A DNA stretch of 28,448 nucleotides, from contig WJIN01000233.1 of the NCBI GenBank assembly GCA_014730295.1, forward strand, positions 1 to 28,448, read 5' to 3'. Of this stretch, positions 16,379-24,334 are shown in pieces. The notes beneath the pieces are model-generated. The model was not told the DNA's origin. It saw only the letters and a list, made by a program, of their open reading frames with translations, and did not search any database. How positions within the stretch are numbered: the first letter of the stretch is position 1; every line of letters starts with the position of its first letter. The position numbers and the translations under genes are program-made. Source of the stretch: Promethearchaeota archaeon. GTDB taxonomy: Archaea; Asgardarchaeota; Lokiarchaeia; Sigynarchaeales; SOKP01.

Positions 16379-17380
16379 CTAGTCTTCTTCTTCCCAACCA
16401 AGTTCTTTTAGAACAGCATCTAGGGATTCTGATTCCTCTTCTAAAATGAATTCAGTCGCATACTCTGTTGCAACTTCCGAATCAAAATCAGGTGGTTTTA
16501 ATTCATCGAGTGAAGGGAGAGATTCGGATGTATCTGTCGTAGGTGTCCTTTCTAAAGAGGGAGCAACGACCTTAGCTTCTGGTTGGGGTTCAGACTCTTC
16601 AATTTCTTCATCCATCTCCATTGGAGTATAATCTTCAAGAGGAATAGGAGGTACTTCATCGTCATATACTTTGAATTGATCAGATACTTGAGAGGGTTGT
16701 TCTGCTGTCTCGGGGAGACCCACCGATTTTGATCCAGAATCAAATTCGGTAGTTAAACTCTGGGGAATTGAGACAATATTGCGTTCATTTTGAGGCTCCA
16801 GTTCTTCTGCTCCAAGCCCTTCCTTCTCCCAATCATCAAGAAAGCCTAATAGACCATCTAAAGCTTCTTTATCCTGTTCTACTGAGGGTTTTACAACTTT
16901 TTCCTCCTCTTTCTTCTCTTCCTCTTCTTCCTCTTTTTTCTTCCGAAGCTTTTCTAATTCATCCTCTTCTAATGACAATGCCATCTCTGTCTTTTCATCT
17001 CCAGAGATCAGCGCATTTAATTTTTTAGCGAGTTCTCTCAGATATGGTAAATAATAACCTATTTTATATACCGCAGTCAATCCGCTGAAAACGATATATT
17101 CGTCATTAATAGCCATTAAGATACTATATCCTGATTTGTTATGAAGAATGATTTCCCGAAGTGCTCCGTGATTGGTTGCCTCACTAAGTCTCAAACCCAA
17201 ATCAATCAATGCCGTACTTGATGCTGACGTGGCATCTGCATCTAAATCAGCTGAGGTGGCACTTGAGACTTTCATTCCAACACGTGATAATACAGACAAG
17301 TTTTCTAAATCTGTTTTTTCTTCTTCGTCTTTCAACACATACATTAGTTTTTGTCTGACATCGTCCGCAAGAGATGACAT
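16379..17380 (-). CDS. Roadblock/LC7-domain protein with long acidic low-complexity tail
   Basis: 333 aa. Residues about 1-128 resemble a roadblock/LC7 (MglB/Ragulator-like) domain: an N-terminal helix, VLSRVGMKVSS, a strand-helix unit, REIILHNKSGYSILMAIND and YIVFSGL, then a helix (YLRELAKKLNALI). Such domains dimerise and often bind or regulate small GTPases, and Asgard archaea have many. Residues 137-165 are a Glu/Lys-rich helix (EEELEKLRKKKEEEEEE...). The remainder is acidic, Pro/Ser/Thr-rich and probably disordered, ending in SLDAVLKELGWEEED. Partner GTPases are not adjacent; one lies at 6931-7479. A P-loop kinase-like gene lies 80 nt upstream. The domain call is from pattern, not a database match. 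Confidence 0.7.
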   Translation of the reverse strand: MSSLADDVRQKLMYVLKDEEEKTDLENLSVLSRVGMKVSSATSADLDADATSASSTALIDLGLRLSEATNHGALREIILHNKSGYSILMAINDEYIVFSGLTAVYKIGYYLPYLRELAKKLNALISGDEKTEMALSLEEDELEKLRKKKEEEEEEKKEEEKVVKPSVEQDKEALDGLLGFLDDWEKEGLGAEELEPQNERNIVSIPQSLTTEFDSGSKSVGLPETAEQPSQVSDQFKVYDDEVPPIPLEDYTPMEMDEEIEESEPQPEAKVVAPSLERTPTTDTSESLPSLDELKPPDFDSEVATEYATEFILEEESESLDAVLKELGWEEED

Positions 17381-17460
17381 TTTTTTACGTAGAAGATTTG
17401 AATGATTTAATTTATTTCAAGAGATCAATAATAAAAGTACTTTAAATAATTTATCTCATT

Positions 17461-18183
17461 TCATTTTAAAAATTTTTTTAGATTCATTTGTTTTGGATGA
17501 GGTTGTAATTTCTGATTAAAAGAAAAACCCGACACCTCAGAAATAATATCCATAACTTTTTCCATAACATCAGCAGGAGCCAAATGATTCGTCTCGATAA
17601 CAAATATTTCTTCAGAGTCCTTCCTCGAAGAGAGGATTTCGTTATAAAAAGTGAGCACATTTAATAAATAATTCTTTTCTGTTTCATTCCATTGTTTACG
17701 TATTTTTTCTAAAGACCCTCGCACGATAGTACGTTTGAGTATTGTATCTGGATCTGCTGTAAGATATATAATATAATCTTCCCGCCAATTTACAGAATTA
17801 AAGGTATCCAAGATTAACTGATAATCTTTTTCTTTTAAGAAAAGCGATTTAGAATACACCAGAACGCATAAAGGTGTCCTATCAAGAATAACAACCCGAC
17901 CATTGTATCTTTCATCAAAATTCCTTATATTTTTATTCCGCCTAATGAATTGCTGGAGAAAATGAATTTCAGATCGAAATGCGGTTTGTTTATTTCGGGA
18001 ACCAAAAGGAAACGGGGGTTTTTTCACATATCTTTCTGGAAAGAACTTAAACTTTAGGTTATCACTCAGTTCTTTTTTGAGTAAATTGAAAATTGTGGTT
18101 TTACCGACTCCATGGGCTCCAGCTATAGAGATAACAATATTATCTTTACTGCCTTTATTTCTGTAGGTATTCCTGGTGCCCAA
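17461..18183 (-). CDS. P-loop nucleoside/nucleotide kinase-like protein
   Basis: 240 aa with the thymidylate/deoxynucleoside kinase-like fold. Walker A is AGAHGVGKTT (21-30), the DRxP motif is ILDRTPLC (Asp101, Arg102), and the strand YIIYLTADPDTILKRT leads into a LID-like Arg-rich helix (RGSLEKIRKQW). The substrate cannot be read: dNK, thymidylate kinase or another small-molecule phosphotransferase are all possible. The start is TTG at 18183, supported by AAGGAG about 8 nt upstream and the lack of any ATG before the Walker motif. The C-terminal ~25 residues are basic (KQMNLKKFLK). It precedes the roadblock gene on the same strand. Confidence 0.72.
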   Translation of the reverse strand: MGTRNTYRNKGSKDNIVISIAGAHGVGKTTIFNLLKKELSDNLKFKFFPERYVKKPPFPFGSRNKQTAFRSEIHFLQQFIRRNKNIRNFDERYNGRVVILDRTPLCVLVYSKSLFLKEKDYQLILDTFNSVNWREDYIIYLTADPDTILKRTIVRGSLEKIRKQWNETEKNYLLNVLTFYNEILSSRKDSEEIFVIETNHLAPADVMEKVMDIISEVSGFSFNQKLQPHPKQMNLKKFLK

Positions 18184-18308
18184 TCTTGATAGCTCCTTCG
18201 AAATTATTTATGTTGTATGAAATGAAAAGAGGTGTTCTCTTTTATAGTACAAGAGATTAATGATTTTTTTGATTATTAAAATTTGATATTTAGAAGTTAA
18301 TGTGATGA

Positions 18309-19412
18309 TTAAAAATATATCATCATCAACAAGATAATTAAATTGTAAACAGAATACGTGATTATGGAATTTGCCAGATTTCCATTTAGCTCATAAATTA
18401 TTCCTAATATTAGATTAATCAAAAAGTACAATAGTAAAAAGTATATGCCGATTGGAAAATTGAATATTAAGAATAACACAGAATAGGCGAGTGAAACTAC
18501 GAGCGCAACCAATAATATTGAAACCGCTTTTCCACGCAGATTTTTTCCAAATCTCTCTTTTAAGGTATTATGGAGAGTTCCCCTAAATAACATTTCTGAA
18601 GATATTGACGCAAGGATAAGGAGGATAGCAAAGAGAATAATCCAATAAAATTCAGCACCTTTTAACGATTGAGCATATGATGTGAAATAAGTCTCTACTT
18701 CTGCAAAAATATTAAATCCAAGAGATTTAAAAAACTCTATAACAATTTCCATAAAATCACTGATGAAATAAAGTGTAATACCTCCGGCGATTCCAATAAA
18801 AGCTGCTAATATAAGTTGTCTATTCCCTAAATTTAACCCTAATTTTTCATATGAATGGTTTTTAGAAAGAATATAGACCACAGGATATAAACCCAAAAAC
18901 ACTTCTGGAATTTGACCAATTATAATATTAAAAACGGTAACGGTTCCTGGAGGTGTTTGGATAAAATAGGAAATTGTAGTAAAAACTATGAAATAAACTG
19001 CAATATATATGAGAATACTGTTGCCTACAACATTAAGACCCTCCTTAAGGTTCCAAGATTCTTTTTTCAGCCTTATTTGGGGGCGGAGTTTTTCGCCAGT
19101 AAAAATAAAACCCGTTTCCTCTTCCTTAGGTTCAGTTTCCGCTAGAGGTGGCTCTGTAAGTTTGGCATTACAGATAGGACATTGTTTTAAAATCCGTGAT
19201 TTAATTATTGATCCGCATTCGGGGCATTCTCTACCGGGAACTTCTTTTTTTTTGTTTGCTCTTTTTGAAGTTTCTTCAATACCTTTTTCTTTTTTATCTT
19301 TTGGTTTAACTACTAATTTTCCACATTTAGGACAATAGACACGGTCTTCCTCTAATTCGGTGCCACAATATACACAGTATTTTAATTTGGACTCGTCGTT
19401 TTTATCAGACAT
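18309..19412 (-). CDS. Zinc-ribbon CPBP-like membrane protein, probable pseudo-protease
   Basis: 367 aa. Two zinc ribbons lie in the cytosolic N-terminus (Cys13/16/27/30 and Cys63/66/78/81), joined by a Lys/Glu-rich linker. About eight hydrophobic segments follow (130-365). The C-terminal half aligns with CPBP proteases, but the key residues are changed. EExxxR becomes SEMLFR (Ser272, Glu273, Arg277), FxxxH becomes YSVLF (Phe314 for His), and HxxxN becomes YSVYN (Tyr353 for His). Loss of both metal-binding His residues implies no protease activity, so a binding or sensing role is more likely. The ATG at 19412 precedes the first ribbon. Compare the intact CPBP protein at 7770-8417. Confidence 0.8.
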   Translation of the reverse strand: MSDKNDESKLKYCVYCGTELEEDRVYCPKCGKLVVKPKDKKEKGIEETSKRANKKKEVPGRECPECGSIIKSRILKQCPICNAKLTEPPLAETEPKEEETGFIFTGEKLRPQIRLKKESWNLKEGLNVVGNSILIYIAVYFIVFTTISYFIQTPPGTVTVFNIIIGQIPEVFLGLYPVVYILSKNHSYEKLGLNLGNRQLILAAFIGIAGGITLYFISDFMEIVIEFFKSLGFNIFAEVETYFTSYAQSLKGAEFYWIILFAILLILASISSEMLFRGTLHNTLKERFGKNLRGKAVSILLVALVVSLAYSVLFLIFNFPIGIYFLLLYFLINLILGIIYELNGNLANSIITYSVYNLIILLMMIYF

Positions 19413-19522
19413 TATTTGATGAGAAAAATAACAATAATTATAGGTTTGTAAATAAATGATGAACTAAAAATAATATAGTTTATTATTAATTCTAATTATC
19501 ATTAGTTAGACAAAATACAATA

Positions 19523-20671
19523 ATGGATAGTAAAGAACGAGTTAAACGTGCTTTTCATTTTGATAAGCCAGATAGGGTCCCTATGTCGTGTATGAATTTG
19601 AAAACCGATTTTTTCCCCGTATCGATTTATCCACCGAAATCTTGGCAACCGAGAGAATTTCCTCCACACGTCCAAGGTGGGGTAGACTCCATCCGAAAAT
19701 TTTTCTATAGGGCGTTTATATATAGGTGGAAGAGAAAGTATCGGAAAGCTGCGGGTTATGAGAAAAAATGGTGGAAAAAACCACATATTAGTATTGATGA
19801 ATGGGGTATTCAATGGAAATCATCGGGTTCTGAAAGCGAGGATATCACCCGTGGTCACCCTCATTTTGGACCTCTGCAGGAAAGTTGGGACAAAATAGAT
19901 GAGTTCGAAATTCCAGATATGTCTAATGAGAAGAGATATCGGATTATTAAAAATCCATTATGGAAATTATTAGGACGAAAGCGATATACTATTGGGGAAT
20001 TGGCTCCAAATGGGTTTTTCAATCTCTGCTCTCAAATTAGAGGTTTTAATAATTACCTCATAGACTTAGCAAGGAATCCAAAACAGGTTCATGAACTCAA
20101 TGAAAAAGTGTTGCCTTATTTCACTAGTCTTATTAATAATTATAAAGAATTTTATCCTTCTCTGGATTCAATAATGGTGGCAGATGACTTGGGCACTCAA
20201 AAATCCCCTTTTATTAGCCCCGAAATTTTTACAAAATTTTTCAAGCAACCCTATAAAAAAATAATCAACCTTACCCATGATCTTGGAATGGATTTTATCC
20301 TCCATTCTTGTGGCCAGATTTATGAATTGATGCCAGATATAATTGATATCGGAGTAGATGTGTTTGAATTTGACAGCCCGCATATGGTCGGAGTGGAAAA
20401 TCTTAAGAAATGGTCGGAACAGAGAAAAGTTGCTTTCTGGCTTTCTTCCAATATCCAAAGTACCTATACTCTTGGAACTCCCGAGGAAGTGGAGCAAGAG
20501 ATTAAACGATACATAAAAGAAGTGGGAAATAACGAGGGTGGACTTGCGATCTATGAATATATGTCTAAATCCGCATTAAATACCCCTAAGGAAAATGTCA
20601 TCGCCCAGAGAGACGCAGTGATGAAGTGGGGTCAATATGATGAGGAAGGAAAAATTAAATGGTTGAAATAA
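19523..20671 (+). CDS. Uroporphyrinogen decarboxylase/MtaA-fold methyltransferase-like protein
   Basis: 382 aa of the UROD/corrinoid-methyltransferase superfamily. SKERVKRAFHFDKPDRVPM is the family's opening. VADDLGTQKSPFISPE (219-234) and LHSCGQIYELMPDIIDIGVD follow, with His261 and Cys263 of the HxCG zinc motif. Superfamily methyltransferases such as MtaA and MtbA usually supply a third, C-terminal Cys ligand. Here the matching region (GGLAIYEYMSKSALNTPKENV) has no Cys, so zinc binding may differ. A 15-residue basic insert lies at about 65-85 (YRWKRKYRKAAGYEKKWW). Substrate unknown; methyl transfer to or from a corrinoid is inference. A small PH-like gene follows by 29 nt on the same strand. 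Confidence 0.75.
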   Translation: MDSKERVKRAFHFDKPDRVPMSCMNLKTDFFPVSIYPPKSWQPREFPPHVQGGVDSIRKFFYRAFIYRWKRKYRKAAGYEKKWWKKPHISIDEWGIQWKSSGSESEDITRGHPHFGPLQESWDKIDEFEIPDMSNEKRYRIIKNPLWKLLGRKRYTIGELAPNGFFNLCSQIRGFNNYLIDLARNPKQVHELNEKVLPYFTSLINNYKEFYPSLDSIMVADDLGTQKSPFISPEIFTKFFKQPYKKIINLTHDLGMDFILHSCGQIYELMPDIIDIGVDVFEFDSPHMVGVENLKKWSEQRKVAFWLSSNIQSTYTLGTPEEVEQEIKRYIKEVGNNEGGLAIYEYMSKSALNTPKENVIAQRDAVMKWGQYDEEGKIKWLK

Positions 20672-20700
20672 TATTAAAATAGTTAATATGTGAAAACAAC

Positions 20701-21072
20701 ATGGTAAAATTATTTGGTAAGAAGACGAAACAGATTTTGGAGAAGTTTTCAGAAGAGCAGATTATTCTTGTCTCAAAAGGAGCAAATTTCTTTGGTGTGG
20801 AATCAAAAAGCTATAAACAAATCAGAGGAAATGGTGTGTTAATACTTACGAGAGATCAATTATTTTTCCAATTATGGCTTCCTAAAAGAATCATCAAAAT
20901 ACCTTTAGATAACATAATTAGGGTGGAAAAAACTACCCACCATTTACGAAAAATTAGATTCGTTGACCTATTAAAGGTAGAATTTACTAATAAAGAAGGA
21001 GAAGCAGATTCTGTTGCTTGGTGGGTAAAGGATTTAGAACAATGGATTGCAAAAATCCAGGCATTAATGTAA
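20701..21072 (+). CDS. Small PH/GRAM-like domain protein
   Basis: 123 aa. Residues about 40-121 have the strand pattern of a pleckstrin/GRAM-like fold: GVLILTRDQLFFQLW, RIIKIPLDNIIRVEKT, LLKVEFTNKEG, then a C-terminal helix LEQWIAKIQAL. A basic N-terminal helix precedes it (MVKLFGKKTKQILEKF). Such domains often bind lipids or proteins. No membrane helix is visible. A TATA-like ATATTAAAA lies about 27 nt before the ATG, so it may also be transcribed apart from the upstream UROD-like gene. The middle domain of the 742-aa protein at 26120-28348 looks similar. Specific function unknown. Confidence 0.65.
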   Translation: MVKLFGKKTKQILEKFSEEQIILVSKGANFFGVESKSYKQIRGNGVLILTRDQLFFQLWLPKRIIKIPLDNIIRVEKTTHHLRKIRFVDLLKVEFTNKEGEADSVAWWVKDLEQWIAKIQALM

Positions 21073-21135
21073 GAAAAAAAATTTTAAAATATTTTATTAT
21101 AAACAAAAATAGTAGATAATTAAAGTATAATGTGT

Positions 21136-21483
21136 CTATATCTTTTCATGTTTTTTTAAGTAATTTTCCTTCCCCATTTCATACATTGCCATCATATTCT
21201 TGGGAGAAAAACTCATAAATGTTCCTAAATCTCCGCCAGGACCTCCCGCTTTTATATCTAATTGATCACTATTCTCTGCAGCCCATTTCATATAAATCCA
21301 TGAGGGAACATTTTCTTGAGATTTTGTAGCATCGAGATATTTGAAATATTCCATTTCTGCGTTATTAAGATCACCATTATCATAATATAAATCTCCTAAT
21401 TTGACTCCAAGTTTAGGTTTCCATCCTTTTTTTCCAATCTTTTGGAGTTGTTTATCAATTTTTTTTTGCAACTTTGACGACAT
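21136..21483 (-). CDS. Small orphan protein, possibly TPR-like
   Basis: 115 aa, no clear family. A basic N-terminal helix (KLQKKIDKQLQKIGKKGWKP) leads into KLGVKLGDLYYDNGDLNNAE..YFKYL, which resembles one tetratricopeptide-type helix pair. A Gly-rich turn GGPGGDLGTF (77-86) and a helical end (NMMAMYEMGKENYLKKHEK) follow. No signal or membrane segment. It sits downstream of the GH57-like gene on the same strand, 155 nt away, with an inverted repeat in between. It is called a gene because it is continuous, has a Met start and has normal codon use. Function unknown. Confidence 0.7.
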   Translation of the reverse strand: MSSKLQKKIDKQLQKIGKKGWKPKLGVKLGDLYYDNGDLNNAEMEYFKYLDATKSQENVPSWIYMKWAAENSDQLDIKAGGPGGDLGTFMSFSPKNMMAMYEMGKENYLKKHEKI

Positions 21484-21570
21484 TTTTATTCACATTTTTT
21501 ACGCGCGTTTGTTTGTACTTAAACAATATTGATCAACTATTATGTCTATTCTAGTATTTATAAAGATTTA

Positions 21571-21591
21571 CACAGATGGAAAAAATCTGTG
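21571..21591. repeat. 7-bp inverted repeat between GH57 and orphan genes
   Basis: CACAGAT (21571-21577) and ATCTGTG (21585-21591) are perfect arms around a 7-nt spacer. A TATA-like TTTATAAATAC on the minus strand (about 21554-21564) lies beside it. It could be an operator for the 115-aa gene or a hairpin ending the GH57 transcript. Confidence 0.35.
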
Positions 21592-21638
21592 GAATAGAAT
21601 AATAAAGGTTTATAAAAAGTGAGTTGATAAATCATGTG

Positions 21639-22916
21639 TTATTTTTCTGCTTTTTTTCTACTGGTATCGTATAATTCCATAAGAAGAAGTCCATGATAAT
21701 ACGAAATACTATCAAAATAGCTATCTCCGGTATTTCGTCCCGCATTTACCAACGCCAATTGGGCATTTAAAGCAGCGCGAATTAACAATTCAATACCTTT
21801 ATAAATCAAATTAGGACTCCATGTATTCTGGAATGGATTTGCCCACCACATTGGACAAGAATGGAGCCCCCTGTCATAAAAGTATCGTGCGGTTGTATAA
21901 TAATTTTCTACTGCCCAATCTTTCGTTAAATCTAAATTGTCTGCTAGGTCCATAAGATTATTCAGGCTCTCCATAATTTTCCAATAATATTTATGAATAT
22001 TATTTTCGGGGTGCTTCCATAACGGATATGGGACTTCGCATTTTAAGTCTTCATATGATGTGCTCCAACTGGAAGAAATGGGAACGATGTTTTCTTCCGC
22101 ATATGGAAAATATTGATCTAAATTTGAGATAAATTCTATTTTAATATCATCCATTTTTTTTTTAGAGTCTTTTTGTTTTTGATAATTATTTTCTTCAATT
22201 AGCTTCAAGGTTTTTCCTAAGAATGATTTTTCATAATTTTTAATATGCCATCCGAAAGTCTCTCCGTCCATTGCGGTTATCACATATGTGTCATTATTTT
22301 TCTCTTCATCTCCATTTTTATACATTGAGCCTAATTCTTGAAGAAAATCCTTCGCGGTTAATTTCTTAAATGCAATTTTGTTACTGAGGATGTCATCCCT
22401 AAAATATAGTTTGAGCCCGTTTGGGGATCTATAGATTTTATCGTAGCACCAGTGTCTGGGACAAGAAATTCCGCTCATAATCACCCATTCATAACCGAAT
22501 TCTTTGACAATTTTTGCAACTTGGGATGAAATTGCCATTTCAGGTGGAAAAAATCCTTTTTTATTCCAACCATTTCCGAATATGCCTCGATTGATTTCTT
22601 CATTTAATCGGATCTGTCGTTTTACTTCCTTTTTTGGAATAAGTGGAAGAATAGGATGGAATTTTGCAGTTCCTAAAATTTCTAACTTGTTTTCCCCTAC
22701 TAAATCTCTTATTAAATCTAAAGTATCTGACATCCCATATTCATTCAATAACTCTATCAGCACCCCATTTATATTCAAACAAAATTTAGAGTTATCATAG
22801 CGTTTTAATTCATTAAATAATGGTTTGTAACACTCTTCATTTATTTTCTTTAAGATATCAATATCTTGGGTAGGAGGCTGATATATGTGGAGTAATGGAG
22901 CCCAGAATGTTGTCAT
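21639..22916 (-). CDS. Glycoside hydrolase family 57-like protein
   Basis: 425 aa with the GH57 (beta/alpha)7 barrel signatures. Region 1 is LLHIYQPP (9-15), region 2 GTAKFHPILPLI, region 3 GFFPPEMAIS with the nucleophile Glu126, and region 4 MDGETFGWH with the acid/base Asp217. Family members act on alpha-glucans as amylases, branching enzymes or 4-alpha-glucanotransferases, and some on galactosides. The C-terminal helical part contains YYTTARYFYDRGLHSCPMWWANPF, consistent with a substrate-binding segment of GH57 helical domains. No signal peptide, so probably intracellular, perhaps in storage polysaccharide metabolism. Exact specificity unknown. A possible TATA box (AAATATAAAAA, minus strand) lies just upstream of the ATG at 22916. 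Confidence 0.82.
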   Translation of the reverse strand: MTTFWAPLLHIYQPPTQDIDILKKINEECYKPLFNELKRYDNSKFCLNINGVLIELLNEYGMSDTLDLIRDLVGENKLEILGTAKFHPILPLIPKKEVKRQIRLNEEINRGIFGNGWNKKGFFPPEMAISSQVAKIVKEFGYEWVIMSGISCPRHWCYDKIYRSPNGLKLYFRDDILSNKIAFKKLTAKDFLQELGSMYKNGDEEKNNDTYVITAMDGETFGWHIKNYEKSFLGKTLKLIEENNYQKQKDSKKKMDDIKIEFISNLDQYFPYAEENIVPISSSWSTSYEDLKCEVPYPLWKHPENNIHKYYWKIMESLNNLMDLADNLDLTKDWAVENYYTTARYFYDRGLHSCPMWWANPFQNTWSPNLIYKGIELLIRAALNAQLALVNAGRNTGDSYFDSISYYHGLLLMELYDTSRKKAEK

Positions 22917-23074
22917 TTTTATTTTTTTATATTTTATCGGTATAGAAATTTAAATTTATGCATTCTCTAATAATTTTTTGCTGATAAGATACAGCTAATT
23001 TCCACCTATAGATAATCTAGAAAAACTTAAGAACGTGAGTATTATAGAACATCACGAAAAAGATTCACTCGACC

Positions 23075-24199
23075 TTATTTTTCAATGATATTTTCTTCAA
23101 TAGCAGTTCCAAAATGCGTCGCTCCAGGACCTAAATGGACTAGGATTTTATCACCTACTTCAAGATTAACAACCGACACCGCATCTCTCTTAGAATCGAC
23201 TAATCGTATCGTTTCAGCATTTTGACAGATACAATTAATCGGGACAAATTGACCATCTTTTTCAGCTATCATTTCAAATCTGAGCATCGGGCGAGTTTCT
23301 ATCTTTACTCGGCCCACAGAAACAATGCGGGCCTTACCCTCTGTATTAACCGCGATCACTTTTTCCCCTCCTTTTAATTCGCTTAAGTATTTCGTTTTAT
23401 AAAGCTCTTTAGTTTCTGTATCCTCGTGAGGAACTAATATATAGGCGGATACATCTCCAGCATTGACTCGAAAAGGGCGAGATGCTACAAATTGAGTTTC
23501 GAATACTTCAGCATGCACGAGTGCAAATCCCATCGCAGTACTTCCAACCAGCATTCCTTCCCCAGGACGGAGCAGCGAGGTAGTATCTACACATACCCTA
23601 TCACTTTCAGGGATTTTTTGGATTTCTTTAATTTCGGCCTCGGTCAGTTCTATGGTAAACGAGGTTCCTACCAACTTTTTAAGTTCGATAATTTGATTTG
23701 CATTGGTTGGTCTAAAAAGGATGCCATCAACTCCAATTTCTAATGTTTTCAGCATTAACTCCGCCTCCTCAACAGATTCTACTTCTGCTATTAATTCCGT
23801 ATCCTTTTTATGCATTTCAGCAATTAGGTTCTCAAAAGGGATTATTTTCCAATCATCCGCCCTCACGATTAGTAAGTCGATTTTAGTAATATTTGATAAC
23901 TGCTTAATTTCGCTTTCATCATCTTTTGTGGTCAATTCTTTGTAATAAGCTATGTCTTGGGTTTCTGTAGGATTATCTAAAAATCGATTCATCTGCTCTT
24001 TATTTTCAAACAATAGATAATCTGGATTCAAATCTTTTTGTTTTGAAATTGTTTTAATGCGCTCAATATCTTTAAATTCATCGTGGGTTGTACTACTGGT
24101 GAGAAAATTTAAAATATCTCTATTAAATGCTTCTTGGACTAATTCCTTAAATTCTTCCGTGTTTTCTGTAAAATCTAAAATAATTCGTTTCATATCCAT
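23075..24199 (-). CDS. aroB': 3-dehydroquinate synthase II (archaeal AroB')
   Basis: About 374 aa. This archaeal enzyme turns 2-amino-3,7-dideoxy-D-threo-hept-6-ulosonate into 3-dehydroquinate with NAD+, opening the archaeal shikimate route. The C-terminal half carries family blocks: LLRPGEGMLVGSTAMGFALV, NAGDVSAYILVP, ARIVSVGRVKIETRPMLR, and the end LVHLGPGATHFGTAIEE. The ATG at 24199 is used; a TTG at 24202 and a second ATG at 24193 (MKRIILDF) are alternatives. The companion ADTH synthase (AroA') is not in the window. It diverges from the ESCRT-III gene, with about 135 nt shared between the two starts. Confidence 0.92.
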   Translation of the reverse strand: MDMKRIILDFTENTEEFKELVQEAFNRDILNFLTSSTTHDEFKDIERIKTISKQKDLNPDYLLFENKEQMNRFLDNPTETQDIAYYKELTTKDDESEIKQLSNITKIDLLIVRADDWKIIPFENLIAEMHKKDTELIAEVESVEEAELMLKTLEIGVDGILFRPTNANQIIELKKLVGTSFTIELTEAEIKEIQKIPESDRVCVDTTSLLRPGEGMLVGSTAMGFALVHAEVFETQFVASRPFRVNAGDVSAYILVPHEDTETKELYKTKYLSELKGGEKVIAVNTEGKARIVSVGRVKIETRPMLRFEMIAEKDGQFVPINCICQNAETIRLVDSKRDAVSVVNLEVGDKILVHLGPGATHFGTAIEENIIEK

Positions 24200-24301
24200 C
24201 AAATTTTGGACTCTAGTTGATTTTTTTAATAGAATAAACTTTATTTCTTAAGATAGAATGTGTAGTATTCAAAATAAATTTTAAATTACTAAAATTATAT
24301 G

Positions 24302-24309
24302 TATATAAC
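24302..24309 (+). promoter_or_regulatory. TATA-like box of the ESCRT-III gene
   Basis: TATATAAC is centred about 29 nt before the GTG start at 24335. With no strong ribosome-binding site, a leaderless or very short-leader mRNA is likely. Confidence 0.5.
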
Positions 24310-24334
24310 TAGGTAGAAAAAAATAACTTAATAG

